This document shows, in pieces, positions 38,210-47,694 of a stretch of 64,000 bases of DNA. The notes below the pieces were generated by a model that saw nothing but the letters and a program-made list of their open reading frames with translations, was not told the DNA's origin and ran no database searches. The translations under genes were made by a program, and so were the position numbers. Source of the DNA: Mycobacterium numidiamassiliense (lineage in GTDB: Bacteria; Actinomycetota; Actinomycetes; Mycobacteriales; Mycobacteriaceae); assembly GCF_900157365.1 (NCBI RefSeq), contig NZ_FUEZ01000003.1:806001-870000 (forward strand), in the 5' to 3' direction. How positions within the stretch are numbered: the first letter of the stretch is position 1; each line of letters starts with the position of its first letter.

Positions 38210-39736
38210 ATGACCGCCACCACCCCATGTGAACCCGACGAGCTGCGCAGCCTGTTTTTGTTCGAGGCGCTCAGCGACGAGCAGCTGGCGGTGCTCTGCA
38301 CGAACGGGCATATCCAGCAGTACGAACCCGGTCCGATCTGCGTCGAAGGCGAACCCGCGACGTGCTTCTACGTCCTCATCGACGGTGAGCTGATGATGTC
38401 GAAGCTCTCCGGCGGTCAGGACATCGAAACCAACCGCACCTCGCAGCGCGGCGTGTATTGCGGGGCGTGGCGCGCGTTCACCGGCGGAAACCAGAAGAGC
38501 TACGACGCGTCGGTCCACGTGACCAAGCCGTCGCGGTTCTTTGTGATGGACGCGCCGGTGTTCGCCCAGTTCATGCGCGACCAGTTCCCGATGGCCGTCC
38601 ACCTGCTCGACGGCATCGCCGTCGGCACCGACCGGACGCGCCGCATCATCGACAACCGGGAGAAACTGCTGGCGCTGGGCCGGCTATCGGCCGGGCTGAC
38701 CCATCAGCTGAACAATCCCGCGGCGGCCATCTCCCGGGCTGCGGCCGATTTGCGCGGCCGGGTCGCCGGCATGCGCCACAAGCTGGCGATGCTGGCCGAC
38801 GGCACCATCACACCGGAGGTGTTGAGCGCCCTGGTGCGGCTGCAGGAGCGGGTCGCCGAGCAGGTCGCCAAATCGGCGTCGCTGCACCTGAGCGCGCTCG
38901 AGACCTCCGATCGCGAGGACGCCGTCGGCGACTGGCTGGACGACCACGGCATCGACGGCGGGTGGGACATCGCGCCGACGTTCGTCGAGGGTGGCATCGA
39001 CACCGACTGGCTGGAGCGGATTTCCGCGGTCAGCGAAGAGCTCGCGGCGGGCTCGTTGGAGCAGGCGATCCGATGGATCGACTACACCATCGAAAGCGAG
39101 CTGCTGATAAATCAGATTCTGGAAGCGAGCAAACGGATTTCGGCCCTGGTCGCCGACGCCAAGCAGTATTCGCAGATGGACCGGGCCCCGTTCCAGGTCG
39201 CCAACGTGCACGACCTGCTGCACAGCACGCTGGTGATGTTCGCCGACCGGTTGACCAAGGACGGCAACAAGGACGCCGACAAGGACACTCCCGCCATCAC
39301 CCTGGTGAAGGACTTCGACCGATCCCTTCCCGAAATCCCCTGCTATCCAGCCGATCTCAACCAAGTGTGGACGAACATCATCGACAACGCCCTCGCCGCG
39401 ATGCGCGATAAAGGCGGCACGCTGACCGTGCGCACCTGCCGCTACGGCGACAACATGGCCCGCGTCGAGATCTGCGACACCGGGCCGGGAATCCCCGCGG
39501 ACATCCGTGAGCACATCTTCGAGCCGTTCTTCACCACCAAACCGTTCGGCGAAGGCACCGGACTGGGGCTTGATCTGGCGTTCAACATCGTCGTCAAGAA
39601 GCATCGCGGCGACATCCGGGTCGAGTCGGTGCCCGGCGACACCCGGTTCATCGTGCTGCTGCCGCTGGAGCCGCCCGTCGTCGACGTCACCGCCGTCGAC
39701 ATCGACGCGGACGAGGATGCCGCCGCCGCGGAATAG
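38210..39736 (+). CDS. cNMP-domain sensor histidine kinase
   Basis: 508 aa, no membrane helices. The N-terminal cyclic-nucleotide-binding fold (about residues 12-130: LFLFEALSDEQLAVLC, FYVLIDGELMMSKLSGG) precedes a dimerisation domain with phospho-acceptor His165 (LGRLSAGLTHQLNNPAAAIS), then the HATPase domain: N-box NIIDNALAAM, G1 DTGPGIP, F-box FFTTKPFG and G2 GTGLGLDLAF. Probably phosphorylates the receiver of the upstream flavoprotein. The usual cAMP-binding Arg motif is not evident, so the ligand is unknown. Confidence 0.9.
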   Translation: MTATTPCEPDELRSLFLFEALSDEQLAVLCTNGHIQQYEPGPICVEGEPATCFYVLIDGELMMSKLSGGQDIETNRTSQRGVYCGAWRAFTGGNQKSYDASVHVTKPSRFFVMDAPVFAQFMRDQFPMAVHLLDGIAVGTDRTRRIIDNREKLLALGRLSAGLTHQLNNPAAAISRAAADLRGRVAGMRHKLAMLADGTITPEVLSALVRLQERVAEQVAKSASLHLSALETSDREDAVGDWLDDHGIDGGWDIAPTFVEGGIDTDWLERISAVSEELAAGSLEQAIRWIDYTIESELLINQILEASKRISALVADAKQYSQMDRAPFQVANVHDLLHSTLVMFADRLTKDGNKDADKDTPAITLVKDFDRSLPEIPCYPADLNQVWTNIIDNALAAMRDKGGTLTVRTCRYGDNMARVEICDTGPGIPADIREHIFEPFFTTKPFGEGTGLGLDLAFNIVVKKHRGDIRVESVPGDTRFIVLLPLEPPVVDVTAVDIDADEDAAAAE

Positions 39737-39764
39737 CGACACCACCCGACCGGTTGGAGACGTC

Positions 39765-40616
39765 ATGACCGACTCCGCGTCAAGCAAACCCAATCTCGGC
39801 CGGTTCGGATCGTTCGGACGGGGCGTCACGCCCCAGCAAGCCAAAGAAATTGAGTCCCTGGGCTACGGAGCCGTCTGGGTGGGCGGCTCCCCGCCCGCCG
39901 AGCTGGCCTGGGTGGAGCCCATCCTGGAGGCGACGAGCACATTGCAGGTGGCCACCGGCATCGTGAACATTTGGACGGCCGCGGCCAAGCCGGTGGCCGA
40001 GTCGTTCCACCGAATCGACAAGGCCTACCCGGGCCGCTTCCTGCTGGGTATCGGCGTCGGGCATCGCGAGGCGATCAGCGAATACCGCAAGCCGTACGAC
40101 GCGCTGGTGGAGTACCTGGACCAGCTCGACGAATTGGGCGTGCCCGCCAACCGGCGCGTGGTGGCGGCGCTGGGCCCGCGGGTGCTGGAGCTTTCCGCGC
40201 AGCGCAGCGCCGGAGCGCACCCGTACCTCACCACACCCGAGCACACCGCCCGTGCCCGCGAGCTGATGAGCCCGTCGGCATTCCTGGCGCCCGAGCACAA
40301 GGTGGTGCTCACTACCGACGCCGCGCAGGCCCGCGAGGTGGGCCGCCGGGCGCTCGACATCTATTTCAACCTGGCCAATTACCGCAACAGCTGGAAGCGG
40401 CTGGGCTTCGGTGAGGACGAAGTGGTCCGACCGGGCAGCGACCGCCTGATCGACGCGGTGGTGGCCTATGGCACGGTGGACCAGATCGCCGCACGGCTGA
40501 ACGAGCACGTCGCCGCCGGGGCCGACCATGTACCCGTGCAGGTCCTGACCAAAGATGAAAACCTGGTCTCGGCGCTGGCTGAACTCGCGGGGCCGCTTGG
40601 ACTGAACCGCTCGTAA
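39765..40616 (+). CDS. LLM class F420-dependent oxidoreductase (Rv3463-like)
   Basis: 283 aa luciferase-like barrel with RFLLGIGVGHREAISEYRKP and the conserved SAGAHPYLTTPEHTARAREL. Likely uses F420 as hydride carrier; substrate unknown. The ATG at 39765 follows a GGTTGGAG-like ribosome site 28 bases after the kinase stop. It is about 60% identical by eye to the next gene, a tandem paralogue. It occupies the Rv3463 position upstream of rmlB. Confidence 0.87.
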   Translation: MTDSASSKPNLGRFGSFGRGVTPQQAKEIESLGYGAVWVGGSPPAELAWVEPILEATSTLQVATGIVNIWTAAAKPVAESFHRIDKAYPGRFLLGIGVGHREAISEYRKPYDALVEYLDQLDELGVPANRRVVAALGPRVLELSAQRSAGAHPYLTTPEHTARARELMSPSAFLAPEHKVVLTTDAAQAREVGRRALDIYFNLANYRNSWKRLGFGEDEVVRPGSDRLIDAVVAYGTVDQIAARLNEHVAAGADHVPVQVLTKDENLVSALAELAGPLGLNRS

Positions 40617-40639
40617 GCAACCGCGTAGGGGGGATCTGG

Positions 40640-41506
40640 ATGACCGACGCAGTTTCACTCAAGCCCGACCTGGGCCGCTATGGCGCGTGGCTGGCCACTC
40701 GTTCCATCGCACCGGAGCTGGCCGCGAAGATCGAATCGCTCGGCTACCGTGCGGCCTGGGTCGGCGGATCGCCCGACGCCGAGCTGGCCTGGGTGGAGCC
40801 CGCCCTGGCGCAGACCAACTCACTGCAACTGGCCACCGGGATCGTCAACATCTGGTCGGCAGCGGCAGCGCCCGTCGCCGAATCCTTTCAGCGCATCGAA
40901 AGCGCTTATCCCGGAAGGTTTTTGCTCGGTATCGGAGTGGGCCACCCGGAACACACCCAGGAGTACGTCAAGCCGTACACCGCACTGGTCGACTACCTCG
41001 ACGAGCTCGATGCCGCGCTGGTGCCGACCAGCAGGCGGGTGCTCGCGGCGCTGGGACCCAAGGTGCTGGCGCTGTCGGCCGAACGCAGTGCGGGCGCCCA
41101 TCCGTATCTGACCACTCCGGAACACACCGCCAAGGCGCGCGAACAGGTGGGCAACTCGGTGTTCCTGGCGCCCGAACACAAGGTGGTGCTCACCACCGAC
41201 CGCGCGAAGGCGCGCGAAGCCGGCCGCGGCGTCGTCCAGCACTACCTGGGCTTGAGTAACTACGTGAACAACTGGCTGCGGCTGGGGTTCACCGAAGACG
41301 ACGTGCGCACGCCCGGCAGCGACAAGCTGATCGACGCGGTGGTCGCCTACGGCACCGCCGAAGACATCGCCAAACGATTGGACGAACACATCCAGGCCGG
41401 CGCGGACCACGTGGCGATCCAGGTGCTCGGCGGCTATGACGAAGACACGCTGTTGCCTACGCTGAGCGAACTGGCGGGTCCACTAGGGCTAACTCCCTCA
41501 AGCTGA
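40640..41506 (+). CDS. LLM class F420-dependent oxidoreductase, tandem paralogue
   Basis: 288 aa, collinear with the preceding protein throughout (RFLLGIGVGHPEHTQEYVKP; SAGAHPYLTTPEHTAKAREQ; the same GSDKLIDAVVAYGT segment). The pair arose by tandem duplication, whereas M. tuberculosis has a single copy here (from memory). It starts at ATG 40640, 23 bases after its neighbour. Divergence in the C-terminal loop (GGYDEDTLLP versus TKDENL) may reflect different substrates. Confidence 0.87.
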   Translation: MTDAVSLKPDLGRYGAWLATRSIAPELAAKIESLGYRAAWVGGSPDAELAWVEPALAQTNSLQLATGIVNIWSAAAAPVAESFQRIESAYPGRFLLGIGVGHPEHTQEYVKPYTALVDYLDELDAALVPTSRRVLAALGPKVLALSAERSAGAHPYLTTPEHTAKAREQVGNSVFLAPEHKVVLTTDRAKAREAGRGVVQHYLGLSNYVNNWLRLGFTEDDVRTPGSDKLIDAVVAYGTAEDIAKRLDEHIQAGADHVAIQVLGGYDEDTLLPTLSELAGPLGLTPSS

Positions 41507-41520
41507 CCGCTCGGCTCGGT

Positions 41521-41526
41521 TAGGGT
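41521..41526 (+). promoter_or_regulatory. -10 element of the rmlB promoter (leaderless)
   Basis: TAGGGT fits TANNNT and ends seven bases before the rmlB ATG at 41534, giving a probable leaderless transcript. It lies just beyond the stop of the LLM gene, so rmlB has its own promoter. Confidence 0.5.
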
Positions 41527-41530
41527 TTGA

Positions 41531-42529
<999 letters not shown>

Positions 42530-42530
42530 G

Positions 42531-43154
42531 ATGAAGGTTCGCGAACTTGCCATCCCCGGTGCCTGGGAAATCACCCCCACGGTCCATGGCGATTCCCGCG
42601 GAATGTTTTTCGAATGGCTGACCGACCGCGGCTTCAGCTCCTTTGCGGGCCATCGGCTCGACGTGCGGCAAGCCAACTGCTCGGTGTCGTCGGCCGGGGT
42701 GCTGCGTGGCCTGCACTTCGCTCAGGTACCGCCGAGCCAGGCCAAGTATGTGACCTGCGTGCGAGGTGCGGTCTTCGATGTCGTTGTCGACATTCGGTTG
42801 GGCTCACCAACATTCGGCCAGTGGGACTCCGTCCTGCTCGACGACTCCGACCGCCGTACGATCTACATCTCCGAAGGCTTGGGTCACGGATTTCTTGCGC
42901 TGCAAGATAATTCGACGGTGATGTACCTCTGCTCAGCGGAATACGACCCGCAGCGCGAACACACCATCTGCGCGACGGACCCGGCACTGGCCATCGAGTG
43001 GCCGCTGGTCGACGGCGCCGCGCCCAGCTTGTCAGACCGCGACGCGGCGGCCCCCAGCTTCGACGAAGTACGCGCGTCGGGCCTGCTGCCCACGTGGGAG
43101 GAGTCCCAGGCCTTCGTCAACGGGCTCAGCGCGAACAAAGGAGATATCGGTTGA
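42531..43154 (+). CDS. rmlC: dTDP-4-dehydrorhamnose 3,5-epimerase
   Basis: 207 aa cupin. Catalytic His in GVLRGLHFAQ, the YISEGLGHGFLAL core and substrate-binding VRGAVFDVVVDIR are present. ATG 42531 begins the conserved MKVRELAIPGAW; an upstream GTG at 42519 would overlap rmlB. Third step of dTDP-rhamnose synthesis. Its stop overlaps the TTG start of the lipoprotein gene. Confidence 0.96.
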   Translation: MKVRELAIPGAWEITPTVHGDSRGMFFEWLTDRGFSSFAGHRLDVRQANCSVSSAGVLRGLHFAQVPPSQAKYVTCVRGAVFDVVVDIRLGSPTFGQWDSVLLDDSDRRTIYISEGLGHGFLALQDNSTVMYLCSAEYDPQREHTICATDPALAIEWPLVDGAAPSLSDRDAAAPSFDEVRASGLLPTWEESQAFVNGLSANKGDIG

Positions 43155-43657
43155 ACCGTGAGCTGTTGATCGCCGTCGCCGCTGCCACCGCGATCGCGAG
43201 TGTGGCGGGCTGCTCGAGCGGCACCAAAACACCCGCGCCTACGTCGTCCAGTTCGGCAGCGCCGTCAAGTGCAAGCGGCAGCCCGGGCGCCGCCACCCCG
43301 CCGGCCGCACCGGCACCGGCCACCCCGCCGGCGAAGGTTACGCTCGACGGCCAGCAGATGCCCGTCACAGATCCGGTGGACTGCAATTCGAAAGACGGCA
43401 AGTTCTCCATCGCCATCGGACAGCCATTCATTGGGGTCATCGCCGCTCTTGAGCAAGACGCTTCGGTTGTCCATCTCGTCGGGCTTGGCGACGTCAATGG
43501 CCTGAACTACAACTTCAATGAGGGCGTGCCGGGCGAGAACGCCAGCGCAACGAAGAACGGCAACACCTACCACATCACCGGGGTTGCCAACGGCACCGAC
43601 AACATGGGAAAGAAGCAGGCCCAAAAGCCCTTCACGATCGACGTGACCTGCCCCTAG
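43151..43657 (+). CDS. LpqH-family lipoprotein
   Basis: 168 aa. Signal sequence with lipobox ASVAGC (acylated Cys21), then a low-complexity Ala/Pro/Ser linker (about 25-62) and the 19-kDa antigen fold: VGLGDVNGLNYNF, GNASATK-like ENASATKNGNTYHITG, and a final DVTCP with a cysteine pair. LpqH proteins are surface-exposed, mannosylated TLR2 ligands. The TTG start overlaps the rmlC stop, so it is probably co-transcribed with rmlBC. Confidence 0.85.
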   Translation: MNRELLIAVAAATAIASVAGCSSGTKTPAPTSSSSAAPSSASGSPGAATPPAAPAPATPPAKVTLDGQQMPVTDPVDCNSKDGKFSIAIGQPFIGVIAALEQDASVVHLVGLGDVNGLNYNFNEGVPGENASATKNGNTYHITGVANGTDNMGKKQAQKPFTIDVTCP

Positions 43658-43763
43658 AGCCGCGGCGCCGGCCCTGCGCGCTCGCACAAACCGCCCGTCC
43701 GACGTGTGCTCTGACGCTACGATGGCCCGACAGCGCGGCGCGTCGACGACAGGCAGGGGGCCG

Positions 43764-44870
43764 ATGAAACTCGGGCAGGTATTCGATCCGCGCAACAACG
43801 CGCTGAACGCATGGCGATTGGCGCTGGCGGCCGAGGTAATCCTCTGGCATTCGTTCCCGCTTACCGGCCGCAACATATCGTTCGCGCCGGCGCACCAGCT
43901 CATTGGCGAAGCCGGGGTGGACGCGTTCTTTGCGATCTCGGGATTTCTCATCACCGCGAGTTGGCTTCGCCATCCGCGACTGCGACAATATTGCACCGCT
44001 CGAGCTCTGCGCATCCTGCCTGGGTTCTACATCTGCCTGATCGTCACCGCGTTTGTCATGGCCCCCATCGGTGTGGCGATTCAGGGTGGCCAAGCGTCCA
44101 AGCTGATACTTTCGGGCCCGTCGGCCCAGTTCGTCTTGAAGAACATCGCGGTGATGATCTTGCAGCCCGACATCGGCGGAACGCCCCAAGGGGTTCCGTT
44201 TCCCGGCTACTGGAATGGTTCGCTGTGGACCCTGATCTGGGAAGTGTTCTGCTACATCCTCGTTGCCGGTCTCGGCGTCGTCGGACTTCTCCGCCGCCAA
44301 TGGCTTCTTCCCATCTTGATGGTGCTGGCGGTGTACTGGGCGGCGCAATTGCCACCTCCCAGCCCCGAGACGATCACACCCGCGCAGGCCGCTTCACGCT
44401 TCGCCATCATGTTTCTGGCGGGAGCGCTGGCGCATCAGTTCATCAATGTGATCCCCGCTCGATGGTCACTCGTCGCGGTGAGCGTGGTCATCGTGGCAGC
44501 GTCCGGCCTGCTGCCGGATTACCGCATTGTCGGTGCCATTCCACTGGCATACGCCGTCATCGTGTCGGGTGCCCTGGTCCACCACAAGCGGTTGACGTTG
44601 CGGAATGACCTGTCCTACGGCGCATACATTTACGCGTTTCCGACTCAGCAGCTGCTGGTGATCTGCGGGCTTGCCCACCTGAATCCGTTTGTGTTCTTTC
44701 CCCTTTCAGCGTTGGCCACCCTGCCGTTGGCGGCACTGAGCTGGTTTTTGATCGAGAAGCACGCCATGTCGCTGAAAGCCCGTTTCGTCCGGAAGGCTGC
44801 AGCAACACCGGAGCCGGTGACGACCGCCAACCCGGCGGAAGACGATCGTGATGCTTCTGGAGTCGGCTGA
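43764..44870 (+). CDS. acyltransferase-3 family membrane protein, copy 1
   Basis: About 368 aa with about ten membrane helices, Acyl_transf_3/OafA type. It starts MKLGQVFDPRNNALNAWR after GGGGG; a start at ATG 43722 (MARQR...) is possible. The first helix carries ILWHSFPLTG with the likely catalytic His, and ALRILPGFY follows. Such enzymes move acyl groups onto surface sugars. First of three tandem copies downstream of rmlBC, hinting at acylation of a rhamnose-containing glycan (inference). Confidence 0.88.
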   Translation: MKLGQVFDPRNNALNAWRLALAAEVILWHSFPLTGRNISFAPAHQLIGEAGVDAFFAISGFLITASWLRHPRLRQYCTARALRILPGFYICLIVTAFVMAPIGVAIQGGQASKLILSGPSAQFVLKNIAVMILQPDIGGTPQGVPFPGYWNGSLWTLIWEVFCYILVAGLGVVGLLRRQWLLPILMVLAVYWAAQLPPPSPETITPAQAASRFAIMFLAGALAHQFINVIPARWSLVAVSVVIVAASGLLPDYRIVGAIPLAYAVIVSGALVHHKRLTLRNDLSYGAYIYAFPTQQLLVICGLAHLNPFVFFPLSALATLPLAALSWFLIEKHAMSLKARFVRKAAATPEPVTTANPAEDDRDASGVG

Positions 44871-44991
44871 GCCGGCGTGGCCGGCGTCTGTGTTCCGCGG
44901 TAAGCCAGCACATTCGGCCGAAGTCTGTTCGTGAGGGTTCACCGAAGTTAGGATGGCGCGACAGCGCAGTCTGAACGACAGGTGGCCGTCG

Positions 44992-46152
44992 ATGAAACTC
45001 GGAGACGTGTTCGATCCGCGCAACAACGCGCTGAATGCCTGGCGGTTGGCCCTGGCGGCCGAGGTGATTCTGTGGCACTCCTTCCCGCTCACCGGCCGTT
45101 CCGTGTCGTACGAACCGGTCCGCCAGCTTCTTTTCTCCCTCGGAGTCGACGGGTTTTTTGCGGTCTCCGGATTCCTCGTCACCGCAAGCTGGATTCGCCA
45201 TCCACGCGTCCGTGACTACTCCGCGGCTCGGGCCCTGCGCATCTTCCCCGGCTTCTACGCCTGCCTGGTGGTGACCGCGTTTGTCATCGCTCCGCTCAGC
45301 GTGGCGATTCAGGGTGGCTCGGCTACCAAGCTGCTGTCATCCAAGGCGCCTTTCGAGTACGTCCTGATGAACAGTGCGCTGCTGATACTCAAGCCCGACG
45401 TTGGCGGAACACCGACCGGCGTTCCCTCTCCGGGCGCCTGGAACATCTCTCTGTGGACCCTGATATGGGAGATGTTCTGCTACATCGCTGTTGCGGGTTT
45501 CGGCCTCGCCGGACTCCTCACTCGGCGCTGGTTTCTTCCCACGTTGATGGTGCTGGCGGCGGTTTCGGCGGCGCTGTTACCGCCCATGACATTCCCCGGG
45601 GCATGGACGATCCAGCAGGCTGTCGCGCGCTTCGCCATGATGTTCGTCGCTGGTGCCCTGCTGAACCAGTTCCGCGACGTGATTCCGGCTCGCTGGTCAC
45701 TCGTTGCGGTGAGCCTGGCCATCGTGGCTGGGGCCAGCCTGATGCCCGACTACCGCGTCATCGGGGCCATTCCGCTGGCGTACGCCATCATCGTGTCGGG
45801 TTCGCTGGTCCACAACAAGCGCTTGAGGTTGCGGACCGATCTGTCCTACGGCGTATACATCTACGCATTCCCGACGCAGCAGTTGCTGATCGTTTGCGGG
45901 GTCGGCGCTTTGACACCGCTTGCGTTCTTTCCCGTTGCGACGATCGCCACCCTGCCGCTGGCCGCATTGAGCTGGTTCCTGGTGGAGAAGCCCGCCCTGT
46001 CTTTGAAGGCTCGTCTCCTGCGAAAACCGTCGGCAGCAACACAGCCGGCGGCGATCGAAGGGTCGTCGGAGTCGTCTGATCCGAAGATCATCATCATGGC
46101 GCCGGGACTGGCTGACCCGAAGGATGATCGGGACGCTTCCGGAGTTAGCTGA
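44992..46152 (+). CDS. acyltransferase-3 family membrane protein, copy 2
   Basis: About 386 aa. The same plan as copy 1: MKLGDVFDPRNNALNAWR, ILWHSFPLTG, RALRIFPGFYACL, VPSPGAWNISLWTLIWEMFC, about ten helices. An AGGTGG ribosome site precedes ATG 44992; ATG 44953 is an alternative. The C-terminal cytosolic tail (about 25 residues, EGSSESSDPK region) differs from the other copies and may be where specificity or interactions diverged. Confidence 0.87.
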   Translation: MKLGDVFDPRNNALNAWRLALAAEVILWHSFPLTGRSVSYEPVRQLLFSLGVDGFFAVSGFLVTASWIRHPRVRDYSAARALRIFPGFYACLVVTAFVIAPLSVAIQGGSATKLLSSKAPFEYVLMNSALLILKPDVGGTPTGVPSPGAWNISLWTLIWEMFCYIAVAGFGLAGLLTRRWFLPTLMVLAAVSAALLPPMTFPGAWTIQQAVARFAMMFVAGALLNQFRDVIPARWSLVAVSLAIVAGASLMPDYRVIGAIPLAYAIIVSGSLVHNKRLRLRTDLSYGVYIYAFPTQQLLIVCGVGALTPLAFFPVATIATLPLAALSWFLVEKPALSLKARLLRKPSAATQPAAIEGSSESSDPKIIIMAPGLADPKDDRDASGVS

Positions 46153-46275
46153 CCCCACTGCCGTCCGGCTTCCGGGCATCACTTGCTAGCGTGCCTTTTT
46201 GCCTCCGCCATGAAAACGCTTCGTGAACGCGCACCAACGCTAGGAGGGCGCGGCGGGGCCGACAGACAGGGTCAG

Positions 46276-47346
46276 ATGAAACTCGGACACGCGTTCGACC
46301 CCCGAAACAACGCACTGAACGCCTGGCGATTGGTGCTGGCAACGGGAGTCATCCTGTGGCATTCCTTCCCGCTGACCGGGCGCCACGTGCCCTTCGCGGC
46401 GGGCTACCAATTCCTCAGCCAGGTGTTCGTCGACGGGTTCTTCGCGATCTCGGGATTCCTCATCACCTCGAGTTGGCTCAAGAACCCACGGCTGCGTGAC
46501 TACTTCGTGGCCCGTGGGCTTCGGATCTTTCCCGGGCTGTGGGTCTGCGTGGCGGTCACCGCGTTTGTCATCGCTCCGATCAGCGTCGCGGTTCAGGGCG
46601 GTTCGGTCAGCCATCTGCTGACGTCCGGCAAGCCGATCCAGTATGTGCTGAACAACGCCCTATTGAACGTTCTCTACTCGGGTATCGACGGAACACCACG
46701 CGGCGTCCCGTTTCCTGGCGCGTGGAACGGTTCGATCTGGACCCTCATCCCTGAGTTGCTCTGCTACATCGCCGTTGCCGGTTTCGGCGTCGCCGGCCTG
46801 CTGCGTCGCCGGTGGCTTCTTCCCACCCTGATGGTGCTGATGCTGGCCTGCTCGGTGTTGGTCACGCCGTGGCATGGCTTCACCCAACTGTGGACTCCCG
46901 CTGCGATCGGTGCGCGCTTTGCGGTGATGTTTCTGGCTGGAGCGCTACTGCATCAGTACCAACACGTGATTCCGGCTCGGTGGTCGCTGGTCGCGGTGAG
47001 CGCGGTCATCGTGCTGGCCGCCAACTGGTCGCCGAATTACCGTGTGTTCGCGGCCATTCCGCTGGCATATGCCATCCTGGTGTCGGGTGCCCTCCTCCAC
47101 GACAAGCGGCTCAGATTGCGCACCGATCTGTCCTACGGCGTCTACATCTACGCGTTTCCGATGCAGCAGTTGCTGATCGTGTGTGGGCTGGGCGTTCTGC
47201 ATCCGTTGGTGTTCTTTCCCGTTGCGGCACTAGCCACCCTGCCGCTGGCCGCGCTGAGCTGGTTCCTGGTCGAGAAGCATGCGATCGCGCTGAAGTCTCG
47301 TCTCATACGACGGCCCTCGTTTGATACGTCTGGCGTTGGCGACTAG
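46276..47346 (+). CDS. acyltransferase-3 family membrane protein, copy 3
   Basis: About 356 aa, collinear with copies 1 and 2: MKLGHAFDPRNNALNAWR, ILWHSFPLTG, RGLRIFPGLW, VPFPGAWNGSIWTLIPELLC. The active-region His is kept. The last 117 bases overlap, on the opposite strand, the small membrane-protein gene ending at 47230. An upstream ATG at 46183 would add a 31-residue non-conserved extension. Confidence 0.87.
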   Translation: MKLGHAFDPRNNALNAWRLVLATGVILWHSFPLTGRHVPFAAGYQFLSQVFVDGFFAISGFLITSSWLKNPRLRDYFVARGLRIFPGLWVCVAVTAFVIAPISVAVQGGSVSHLLTSGKPIQYVLNNALLNVLYSGIDGTPRGVPFPGAWNGSIWTLIPELLCYIAVAGFGVAGLLRRRWLLPTLMVLMLACSVLVTPWHGFTQLWTPAAIGARFAVMFLAGALLHQYQHVIPARWSLVAVSAVIVLAANWSPNYRVFAAIPLAYAILVSGALLHDKRLRLRTDLSYGVYIYAFPMQQLLIVCGLGVLHPLVFFPVAALATLPLAALSWFLVEKHAIALKSRLIRRPSFDTSGVGD

Positions 47347-47694
47347 GCCTGCCCACAGCAGCACGGTCAGCATTTCAGCGCCTACGCTGAGCGCCGCATA
47401 CGGCGAAGGTTGCCAACCTGTTTCGGAAAAGCCGAAGATTCCGACGGTCCTCGACGCGACAAAGGCGACCAGGGAACCGCCGGCGATCGCGGCGGCCGCC
47501 CAGCGAAGCCAGTCGGGACCGCCCAGCGCGATCAGCAGCGCCAACGCGAACGAGGCACTGGCCTGAATCAGGAAGGAAGTGCCGATACTCGGGATGTGTT
47601 GGTAGCCGTGGATATACAGATAGGCATGGCTGCCGGCGCTGACGATCAGCGACACGGCGAACCCGGCCCGTACCAAGATGTTCGTCAAAGTCAT
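47230..47694 (-). CDS. small membrane protein (four helices)
   Basis: 154 aa. Four membrane helices at about residues 5-24, 40-58, 64-82 and 98-120, a DoxX-like size; then a basic, non-hydrophobic tail from about 121 that is read entirely antisense to the acyltransferase at 46276. Starts with ATG 47694 overlapping the stop of the metallophosphoesterase (ATGA), so it is translated as the last gene of the ECF sigma operon. The tail may be an artefact of a lost stop codon. Function unknown. Confidence 0.65.
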   Translation of the reverse strand: MTLTNILVRAGFAVSLIVSAGSHAYLYIHGYQHIPSIGTSFLIQASASFALALLIALGGPDWLRWAAAAIAGGSLVAFVASRTVGIFGFSETGWQPSPYAALSVGAEMLTVLLWAGLVANARRIKRGPSYETRLQRDRMLLDQEPAQRGQRQGG

